DNA of 50,734 bases from JBCBWG01 sp036804185. GTDB taxonomy: Bacteria; Pseudomonadota; Alphaproteobacteria; Rhizobiales; Hyphomicrobiaceae. A program made the position numbers and the translations under genes. Every line of letters begins with the position of its first letter. Positions within the stretch are counted from its first letter, which is position 1. Below, piece by piece: positions 33,412-40,479 of this stretch. The DNA is taken from the NCBI GenBank assembly GCA_050330095.1, contig JBHJOC010000058.1:1-50734 (forward strand), in the 5' to 3' direction. The notes under the pieces were generated by a model that made no database searches, was not told the origin of the DNA, and saw only the letters and a list, made by a program, of their open reading frames with translations.

Positions 33412-34473
33412 ATGACCGTCACCATTCTCGATCGAACTCCTTCGGGCGTGCGGCAAGCGGGCTCATCACGCGCGTCGTCACCGACGGCCTTTACCCCGGA
33501 GGTCGCCCGCGAGATGGCTCCGATGTATGAGCGCGTGAAGACCGTGGTCACGCCGCTCGAGTGGCCCTATTTTGCGCCGCTGATCCACGAGATCAGCGCG
33601 TTGAAGAAGGTGCGCAACGCCGTCATCCTGGCGCACAACTACATGACACCAGAGATCTTCCACTGTGTCGGCGACATCCGCGGCGACAGCCTGCAGCTTG
33701 CCAAGGAAGCCGCGCGGACCGACGCGGACGTGATCGTCCAGGCGGGCGTCCACTTCATGGCAGAAACCTCGAAGCTGCTCTGCCCCGACAAAACCGTGCT
33801 CATTCCCGATCTGCGCGCCGGCTGCTCGCTTGCCTCATCAATCACGGGAGCCGATGTGCGAGCCTTGCGGGAAGCCTACCCGGGCGTTCCGGTCGTCACG
33901 TACGTCAACACATCAGCGGATGTGAAAGCGGAAAGCGACATCTGCTGCACGTCGGCGAACGCGGTCCAGATCGTCGAGAGCCTAGGGGTCCCGCGTGTCT
34001 TGTTGATCCCCGACGAGTATCTGGCCAAGTATGTCCAGACGCAGACGGACGTTGAGATCATCACGTGGAAAGGCCACTGCGAGGTCCACGAGCGCTTCAC
34101 GGGTGAGGAGCTTCTGGCGATGCGTCTTGCTGACCCGAGCGTCAAGATCATCGCGCACCCCGAGTGCCCACCCGACGTGATCGAGGCGGCAGACTTCACA
34201 GGGTCCACGGCCGCCATGATCAACTACGTCAAGGACCATCGGCCGCCCAAGGTTATCCTCGTGACGGAATGCTCGATGGCCTCGAACGTCGCAGCCGACA
34301 TCAAGGACGTTGAGTTCGTGAGGCCCTGCAACCTCTGCCCGCACATGAAGCGCATCACGCTCGAGAACATCCGCGATGCCCTTCGCGACATGAAGCACGT
34401 GGTTACGATCGATCCCGAGATCGCGTCACGAGCCCGGCGCGCGGTCGAGCGCATGATCGAGCTCAAGCTGTGA
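33412..34473 (+). CDS. nadA: quinolinate synthase
   Basis: It condenses iminoaspartate with dihydroxyacetone phosphate to quinolinate, using a 4Fe-4S cluster. The 353-residue product has the likely cluster ligands Cys138 (AGCSL), Cys223 (KGHCEVH) and Cys309 (NLCPHM). It also has AHNYMTPEIF, VNTSADVKAESDICCTSANA and HPECPPDV. The ATG at 33412 has GGAGGA five to six bases upstream. It is the first gene of nadABC, under the operators just described. Confidence 0.95.
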   Translation: MTVTILDRTPSGVRQAGSSRASSPTAFTPEVAREMAPMYERVKTVVTPLEWPYFAPLIHEISALKKVRNAVILAHNYMTPEIFHCVGDIRGDSLQLAKEAARTDADVIVQAGVHFMAETSKLLCPDKTVLIPDLRAGCSLASSITGADVRALREAYPGVPVVTYVNTSADVKAESDICCTSANAVQIVESLGVPRVLLIPDEYLAKYVQTQTDVEIITWKGHCEVHERFTGEELLAMRLADPSVKIIAHPECPPDVIEAADFTGSTAAMINYVKDHRPPKVILVTECSMASNVAADIKDVEFVRPCNLCPHMKRITLENIRDALRDMKHVVTIDPEIASRARRAVERMIELKL

Positions 34474-34683
34474 GGAATCAGTCGATTGGGCAAACGCACG
34501 GCGATTATCGGCAAGCAGCGGGCTAACGCGTCCTGCCATCGCCAACCGCTGATGCCTCGCCAAGGAATACGGCGCATCACGCAAGCGCGCCAAGGCCAAT
34601 GACTGGAGTGATAGAACCATCCGCTGACGGGATCGAGCACCACGTCAGCGGCCAAGCGCCCAAGCCGCGTTGAGGTGGCAACC

Positions 34684-36372
34684 GTGTCGTCGTCGAAGGC
34701 AGCATCAGGCGGCAAACGCGCGCTCTCGAGCCAAACACGGGCAGCCTCGGGTGTGGTTATCGTCGGTGCCGGTCTTGCCGGGCTTTTCTGCGCACTGAAA
34801 CTTGGCGAGTGGGGCATCGCCTCCACCGTCGTTGCGGCGGCCCACATCGGTGAGGGGGCTGCAAGCGCCTGGGCCCAAGGCGGAATCGCTGCCGCAGTGG
34901 GACATGGCGATACGCCGGACGATCACGCGCGTGACACGGTCGCGGCTGGAGCCGGCCTGGTAGACCCAGCCGTGGCACTCAGCGTCGCGCTGGAAGCTCC
35001 CGATCGTGTCCGCGACCTCCTCGCCTACGGCGTGCCCTTCGATCGCGACCGCGACGGCCGCTTCGTGCTGTCACGCGAGGCGGCTCATGGCGCAGCCCGC
35101 GTCGTCAGGGTCAGCGGCGATCGAGCTGGCGCTGCGATCATGGCAGCACTCATCGCAAAGGTTCGCCTGGACCCTCGCATCGACCTGGTCGAGGAGGCGA
35201 TCGTTGACGATTTGAGCCGCGATCCACGCACTGGCCTCTGGGCGCTCGTGCTCGCATCTGCCGCCGACACCGGCACGCGTAGGGTCATCGTCGGCGCACA
35301 TGACGTCGTGCTCGCAACTGGCGGCATCGGTGGGCTCTATCTGCGCTCAACCAACCCACCGCTCGCACGCGGCACGGGGCTGGCGCTTGCAGCCCGCGCC
35401 GGAGCTGCGGTCGCGGACGCCGAGTTCGTCCAGTTCCATCCAACCGCGATCGACGTTCCTGCGACGCCGACGCCGCTTGCGAGCGAAGCGTTGCGCGGCG
35501 AAGGGGCTTTGCTCATCGATGCGAGCGGCCGTCGCTTCATGGTGGGCCTCCACCCTGAGGCAGAACTCGCCCCACGTGACATTGTGGCGCGCGCCGTCGC
35601 ACGCCAACTCGCCGAGGGTCGTGGCGCCTTCCTTGATTGTCGCGCAGCGATCGGCCACGAGTTTCCCCGCCGCTTTCCGACGATTTTCGCAAAGTGCTTG
35701 GAGGCAGGGATCAACCCCGTGACGCAGCCGATTCCGGTGGCACCTGCCGAGCATTACCATATGGGTGGCATCGCAACGGACGCTTGCGGCCGCACGAGCC
35801 TCGCAGGTCTCTGGGCGATCGGCGAAGTCGCCTCGACCGGCCTGCACGGCGCAAACCGTCTTGCATCAAACTCCCTGATCGAGGCGACAGTCTTTGCATC
35901 ACGCACCGCAGATGCCATCGCCGCCACCACAGCGCCGGATCAACCGCCTGCCGCCATACGATCGATCGGACCGCACTCTGACCCTGCAGCCATCTCACCC
36001 CCCGAACGCTCGGCGCTGATTGAACGAATCCGGTCCACGATGTCGGCTCATGCAGGGGTCGAACGTTCGGGACAAGGCCTTCTGCGTGCAAGCCAAGACC
36101 TCCGGCAGATCGCCCGCGAGGCGAGTGCGGATCGCATGCTGACACTGATGACACTCACGGCAAGGTTCGTCGTCGAGGCGGCCCTGAGGCGCTGCGAAAG
36201 TCGGGGCGCACAGTTTCGGACCGACTATCCCGATGCCGATCCAGCAGCGGCACACCGCAGGGCGCTGCGCCTCCACGGCACTGACATCGTCGAAGCCGTA
36301 CTCCCGAACGCCAATCCGATCGACGCGGCAGCCAAGACACCTGACAGCACACGCCAGGGCGGAGGTTCATGA
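34684..36372 (+). CDS. nadB: L-aspartate oxidase
   Basis: This FAD enzyme oxidises aspartate to iminoaspartate, the NadA substrate. It is about 562 residues, slightly long. It has the FAD fold VVIVGAGLAGLFCALKLGEW, AWAQGGIAAAVGHGDTPDDH, the catalytic-region EFVQFHPTAI, and GLWAIGEVASTGLHGANRLA followed by NSLIEATVF. GTG 34684 has GAGG eight bases upstream; GTG 34675 is an in-frame alternative without a site. The last bases overlap nadC by four (ATGA). A 210-base gap with no visible feature separates it from nadA. Confidence 0.94.
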   Translation: MSSSKAASGGKRALSSQTRAASGVVIVGAGLAGLFCALKLGEWGIASTVVAAAHIGEGAASAWAQGGIAAAVGHGDTPDDHARDTVAAGAGLVDPAVALSVALEAPDRVRDLLAYGVPFDRDRDGRFVLSREAAHGAARVVRVSGDRAGAAIMAALIAKVRLDPRIDLVEEAIVDDLSRDPRTGLWALVLASAADTGTRRVIVGAHDVVLATGGIGGLYLRSTNPPLARGTGLALAARAGAAVADAEFVQFHPTAIDVPATPTPLASEALRGEGALLIDASGRRFMVGLHPEAELAPRDIVARAVARQLAEGRGAFLDCRAAIGHEFPRRFPTIFAKCLEAGINPVTQPIPVAPAEHYHMGGIATDACGRTSLAGLWAIGEVASTGLHGANRLASNSLIEATVFASRTADAIAATTAPDQPPAAIRSIGPHSDPAAISPPERSALIERIRSTMSAHAGVERSGQGLLRASQDLRQIAREASADRMLTLMTLTARFVVEAALRRCESRGAQFRTDYPDADPAAAHRRALRLHGTDIVEAVLPNANPIDAAAKTPDSTRQGGGS

Positions 36373-37292
36373 CTATGTCCGATACCCAACACCGAGAGGA
36401 CGGGGGCCGCAATGGCGGGCCTCAGGCACGCCCGTTGTCACGGCCTGTGCTCCCCGCATCGCTCATCGCGACCGCGGTTGCAGCAGCTCTTGCCGAAGAC
36501 CTCGGCCTCGTTGGCGACATCACGACAACGGCGACCATCCCTGCCGACGCGCGTGCAACGGCGCGGTTCCGCGCCAGATCAGAGGGCGTTGTCGCAGGCC
36601 TCGACGTTGCCGCAGCAGCATTCCACAGCCTCGATCCATCGGTCGGCTTCTCGGCAGCCATCCCGGATGGCGTCCGCATCGGCGCCGGTGCGATCTTAGC
36701 CGAGGTCTCGGGTCCTGCACGCGCCGTGCTCACCGGGGAGCGCGTCGCGCTGAACTTTCTCGGGCGCATGAGCGGGATTGCGACGCTGACCCAGCACTAT
36801 GTCGACGCGGTTGCCGGCACCCACGCGACGATCGTCGACACTCGCAAGACCACGCCAGGGCTGAGGGCGTTCGAGAAATATGCCGTGCGTTGCGGCGGCG
36901 GCGGCAACCATCGGATCGGCCTGTTCGATGCGGTGCTCATCAAGGACAACCACATCGCGGTCGCAGGCGGAGTCGAGGCTGCACTTTCAGCCGCACGGCG
37001 CATCGCAGGGCACATGGTCCGCATCGAGATCGAGGTGGACACGCTCGAACAGCTCGAACTTGTGCTCGCGCATTCAACGCTGCCAGACGCCGTACTGCTC
37101 GACAATATGAACCCAGCTGAGCTTGCCGAGGCCGTGCGCCGGGTCGCCGGACGCTGCCTCACGGAAGCGTCCGGTGGCGTCAGCCTGGCAACCGTGCGCG
37201 CCATTGCCGAAGCTGGCGTCGACCTGATTTCGGTTGGCGCCCTGACGCACTCAGCCCCGGTCTTGGACATTGGTCTCGATATCGATTTGTAA
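36369..37292 (+). CDS. nadC: nicotinate-nucleotide pyrophosphorylase (carboxylating)
   Basis: It converts quinolinate and PRPP to nicotinate mononucleotide. The 307-residue product has an N-terminal low-complexity lead, then ALAEDLGLVGDITTTATIPA, RKTTPGLRAFEKYAVRCGGG, NHRIGLFDAVLIKDNH, LLDNMNPAELAEAV and a C-terminal SGGVSLATVRAIAEAGVDLI. The ATG at 36369 overlaps the nadB stop (ATGA); an ATG two codons later (36375) is better spaced from GGAGG (36361-36365) and may be the real start. It is the last gene of the nad operon. Confidence 0.95.
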   Translation: MTMSDTQHREDGGRNGGPQARPLSRPVLPASLIATAVAAALAEDLGLVGDITTTATIPADARATARFRARSEGVVAGLDVAAAAFHSLDPSVGFSAAIPDGVRIGAGAILAEVSGPARAVLTGERVALNFLGRMSGIATLTQHYVDAVAGTHATIVDTRKTTPGLRAFEKYAVRCGGGGNHRIGLFDAVLIKDNHIAVAGGVEAALSAARRIAGHMVRIEIEVDTLEQLELVLAHSTLPDAVLLDNMNPAELAEAVRRVAGRCLTEASGGVSLATVRAIAEAGVDLISVGALTHSAPVLDIGLDIDL

Positions 37293-37403
37293 GCGCTCGG
37301 AGGGTTGTAGTTCGCGCGCCATGAGGCCACGTGCGACAGAGGCGTTTCATCGCTGAGGGGGCGAAGCGGCAAAGATTGATCCACGTTGCAACGGGAGGCG
37401 CAG

Positions 37404-37658
37404 ATGGACGGTCAATTCGATGGCCAAGCGGGTGGAGCACACTGGATCGGGCTCTTCATCGCGCTGTACGGCCTCGTCGGCATCGTCTGCGGCGTGCTGG
37501 GCTATGCTCTTGCTGCAACCAAGCGGCGCGATGCATCTGCTTGGGGCGCTTGGTGTTTTTTGTTTCCCCCGATGGTGCTTTTGCTGCTCGCAATGCCGAC
37601 GAACAGGGGAGCGCGCCCGCGCAGAATGACGCTCGACGAGGAGGATTCACTCTATTGA
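37404..37658 (+). CDS. small two-helix membrane protein
   Basis: The 84-residue product has two hydrophobic segments (WIGLFIALYGLVGIVCGVLG and WCFLFPPMVLLLLAMPT). A short basic loop (TKRRD) lies between them, and the tail is Arg-rich then acidic (RMTLDEEDSLY). It is probably an inner-membrane hairpin. GGGAGG lies five bases before the ATG, which decides against the TTG at 37386. No family recognised. It lies 111 bases after nadC on the same strand; a shared transcript is possible. Confidence 0.65.
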   Translation: MDGQFDGQAGGAHWIGLFIALYGLVGIVCGVLGYALAATKRRDASAWGAWCFLFPPMVLLLLAMPTNRGARPRRMTLDEEDSLY

Positions 37659-37802
37659 CAGTCGCCCGAGCTGGTCAGTGAACCCGACAAGAACGCGGAG
37701 CTGGTTACCCTATAGCTCGATCTCACGCGGCCGTGAGGCAGCAATGACCGCATTTGCTTGTCGCTCGGCGCTGGACTTGCTAAGGAAGCCGTATCGATTT
37801 TA

Positions 37803-37824
37803 GGCCGAGCGATATGTCTCGGCC
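37803..37824 (+). promoter_or_regulatory. stem-loop upstream of the cold-shock gene
   Basis: GGCCGAG and CTCGGCC form a perfect 7-bp stem with an 8-base loop, 132 bases before the cspA start. It could end the upstream transcript (no T-run after it) or form part of a cold-shock mRNA leader. Confidence 0.4.
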
Positions 37825-37956
37825 GGACGACTTGGCCGTGACGCTAATCGGACTTCCGAGCGACTGACCATGGACTCCTCTGAAATCGACGCACTACCCC
37901 CGCAAGCCGAGTGCTGGCGGCCTCTACCAGACCCGGAACCCGAAAGGCTCTCTCGA

Positions 37957-38166
37957 ATGCAGACTGGAACGGTTAAGTTCTTCAATGAAACTAAAGGCTA
38001 TGGCTTCATCCAGCCAGACAACGGCGGCAAAGACGTGTTCGTCCATGTGACGGCACTGCAGCGCGCCGGCCTCGCGACGCTCCATGAAGGCCAAAAGGTG
38101 TCATTCGACACCGCGGTCGACCGTCGCACGGGCAAGACCGCAGTTGACAACATCTCTGCCGGTTAA
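37957..38166 (+). CDS. cspA: cold shock protein, CspA family
   Basis: This is a single-stranded RNA/DNA chaperone with one cold-shock domain. The 69-residue product has TGTVKFFNETKGYGFIQPD (RNP1), KDVFVHVTAL (RNP2) and a normal end VDNISAG. The open frame extends 29 codons upstream, but that part is Pro-rich and unlike any Csp; an AAGG sits before the ATG at 37957. The stretch from 37870 may be an upstream leader. Paralogue identity (CspA or another) is not decidable. Confidence 0.93.
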   Translation: MQTGTVKFFNETKGYGFIQPDNGGKDVFVHVTALQRAGLATLHEGQKVSFDTAVDRRTGKTAVDNISAG

Positions 38167-38424
38167 CCCGATCGTGATGGTTCGCGACACGCTTCGGCTG
38201 TCGGCTTCATCAACATCGACCTAGTGGCCTGTCTCGCCTGAACCGCTATGCAAGCCGCAACCGCTGGCGATCTCGGCGAGACACGAAGGCGACTGGAGAC
38301 AATACCGTCTTGGTGTGGCGTTTATCGCGTCTAAAGTGACGACCAGCGTGCCGCACGCATATGTCAGCTAAGGCGCGACGCAACACGAGATAACAGAAGC
38401 GGGGCTCTCGGGCCTCGCTTTTTG
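38167..38424 (+). ncRNA. structured 3' region of cspA ending in a terminator; possible small RNA
   Basis: No coding capacity is seen. TGTCTCGCC (38230-38238) pairs perfectly with GGCGAGACA (38275-38283) around a 36-base loop, and the stretch ends at the intrinsic terminator 38397-38424. That is some 230 bases after the cspA stop, longer than a simple mRNA tail needs. It may be an untranslated tail or a separate or processed small RNA. This is a candidate only. Confidence 0.35.
38397..38424 (+). terminator. intrinsic terminator downstream of cspA
   Basis: AGCGGGGC and GCCTCGCT form an 8-bp stem with one non-Watson-Crick position, a 6-base loop, and then a T-run. It is the clearest factor-independent terminator in the window. 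Confidence 0.75.
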
Positions 38425-38495
38425 TTTGATTTGAAATCGGCGTAAACGGAAGATCCGGAGCGACAGCGTCCACGGCGAATATAATCTAGCCCGCA

Positions 38496-38585
38496 CTTTC
38501 CTCAGTGCGACTGTCACCCTCGTCAGGCGCTGCAGCGAACTACGCAAAGCAACGGGTACGAGCGACATATTGGATCGCTTGCCGC
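38496..38585 (+). repeat. copy B of the two-copy intergenic repeat
   Basis: This is the partner of 2969-3058, in the same orientation, with 56 of 70 bases identical over 38516-38585. A perfect TATAAT (38480-38485) lies 11 bases before this copy and after the cspA terminator, so this copy could begin a short transcript; copy A has no such box. From here to 38696 nothing else is recognised. Confidence 0.6.
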
Positions 38586-38696
38586 TTTGCGATCAGGCGT
38601 CCCTATCAGGCGGGCTCTGCGGATCGTGGAGAGATTTTAAGCGGCGGTATTCGCGCCCCCAACCGCGCGTGATACCAACTGTGAGAAATTACGCCC

Positions 38697-40334
38697 TCAA
38701 GCAGCCCGGCGGTCTGCTTCGGTAGCCTGTGCCTCGGGGTGCTTCGAGATCAATTCCCATGCGACATTGATTTGCTTGATGCGCTCTTCGCGGCGTTGGC
38801 GATCCTCTTCATCCACTGCTAAGTCGGGGTGCCAAGTTGCCCTCAGGGCATCCACCAGCTTTTTCAGGATCTTGCTGCTCGTCGTGGCGTTGGCGCCGAG
38901 CACGTCGAACGCCTCGTCACGGTCACGCGGCAACCCAGCGCTCCACGTGGTCGCCACAAGGCTCCGATGCGCCGCATCGACGATATCCTTCAATCTCAGA
39001 ACATCATTGATCACGCGTTGAAGCTTAAGTCTCAAGCGGCGCCACTCCTTGGTCGACTGAGGTCCAGCCTCGAACAGCGTCGCCAGAAACTTCTCGATGT
39101 CGCGAACTTCGCGATTGAGCGTGTGGCGCAGCGGAGCTGCACCCTTCAATTCCTCGATGGCAACGTGCAGTTCACCGATCAAGCGTTGCGCAGACCGGCA
39201 CAGGTCGCCGCACACCTGGGCATCCGGCATATCAAGGTCGACCCCATCCCGCCTCAAGATCACTTCGTACGCATCAACAGGCCGGAACGGTGCACGGGAC
39301 CGCGCGCCCCACCACCAGCCAATCCCCGACAACAAGCCGGCCGTCAGCGACGCAATGAGGATCAGCCCAAGAACGATCCGCTCCCCACTCCAGACCGGAT
39401 CGTGCGGCACTCCTCGCACGACCTCGACAACGGTCAACCAGCGATCAGATATCTCGCGCTGGGAGAGAAGCGGCTGATTGTCGTTCTGGTCCTGCTCCGC
39501 GGCTGCGACGCTGCCAGACCACTGCCGGCCAGGCGCGCTCACGCTATGCAAAGATGGTGTGGGACCACGCCCCGCGCCGCCGTCGCCAATGCTTGCCGAC
39601 GCCAGCGCCATTCCGGCCAACCGGACACGACCCGGGTTGGGGACCGGCGGCGCGACCAGAGTTGGGTCGGGCCGACTGATCATCGGGCGCTCGGTGATTC
39701 GCGCACCAACCGCCGCGACGGGCGCGAACCCACCTTCCACATTGAAGCTCGCCTCATCGGCATCGAAGGCGCCGAACGCCTCACAGCCGACGTTCGGGAA
39801 GCGTGGGTCGACCGGCTGGCCGGGGAATTCGGTCAGCGGCCACGCGCCATGGAGACAGGGTGAGGCGGCCCAGGGCCGCAAGCGGCCGCGGAACTGGAGC
39901 TGGAGGCGTGGACCAGAGAGGCGCGCACCACCGCCGAGCAGGGGGAAGGCGACTGCGGCGATCTCCCGCCAAGCGACTGACCCGCCGTCGCACAGCACGT
40001 TGAACGCTTGAACCTCGATGACGGCTGCACAGCCACCGGCCTCGGCAGCGCTGTCTTCGCCCGCCCGGCCTAGCGGGCCCTGCTCAGGACAGAGCTTCGC
40101 CGTTCGGACTTCACGCGGGCTTTCGATGTCGTAGTAGCGCGGTTCGCTTGGCTGAACGGTTACACGCCCCCCGGCTTTCGCGCAGCTGAATGGCATAACG
40201 AGCCGCTCGCCCGCGTCACCGCGCGCGTCCTCGGCCGATGCTGCAACGAGCACCACGCCTCCCAGCATCACCCACGCGATCGCGTTCGCCCCCAGCCACG
40301 ATCGCGGACGACGCGCTCTCCGAACGTGCCGCAC
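38697..40334 (-). CDS. membrane-anchored protein with C-terminal J-domain-like region
   Basis: The 545-residue product has an N-terminal hydrophobic segment (ANAIAWVMLGGVVLVAASA, signal or anchor). A periplasmic-looking part with several cysteines (51, 82, 102, 115, 160, 184) follows, then a membrane helix at about 320-343 (IVLGLILIASLTAGLLSGIG) and a cytoplasmic helical part. The last 60 residues (472-531) resemble a DnaJ domain, with EAFDVLGANATTSSKILKKL and HPD at 502-504 in TWHPDLAV. J-domains activate Hsp70 (DnaK). GTG start with a G-rich site. The N-terminal half has no recognised family. Confidence 0.72.
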   Translation of the reverse strand: MRHVRRARRPRSWLGANAIAWVMLGGVVLVAASAEDARGDAGERLVMPFSCAKAGGRVTVQPSEPRYYDIESPREVRTAKLCPEQGPLGRAGEDSAAEAGGCAAVIEVQAFNVLCDGGSVAWREIAAVAFPLLGGGARLSGPRLQLQFRGRLRPWAASPCLHGAWPLTEFPGQPVDPRFPNVGCEAFGAFDADEASFNVEGGFAPVAAVGARITERPMISRPDPTLVAPPVPNPGRVRLAGMALASASIGDGGAGRGPTPSLHSVSAPGRQWSGSVAAAEQDQNDNQPLLSQREISDRWLTVVEVVRGVPHDPVWSGERIVLGLILIASLTAGLLSGIGWWWGARSRAPFRPVDAYEVILRRDGVDLDMPDAQVCGDLCRSAQRLIGELHVAIEELKGAAPLRHTLNREVRDIEKFLATLFEAGPQSTKEWRRLRLKLQRVINDVLRLKDIVDAAHRSLVATTWSAGLPRDRDEAFDVLGANATTSSKILKKLVDALRATWHPDLAVDEEDRQRREERIKQINVAWELISKHPEAQATEADRRAA

Positions 40335-40479
40335 GCTTCCCCCAACACCTGCCCATTACAGTTTCGCAAGCAGATGAACCAACAGCGGCACGACTGTGGC
40401 CGAACAGCGTCGATTCACGATTCCGCGACGTTCATGGCGCCCGTGGTGCCAACACACCACGACTGGCATTGCGCTTCCG

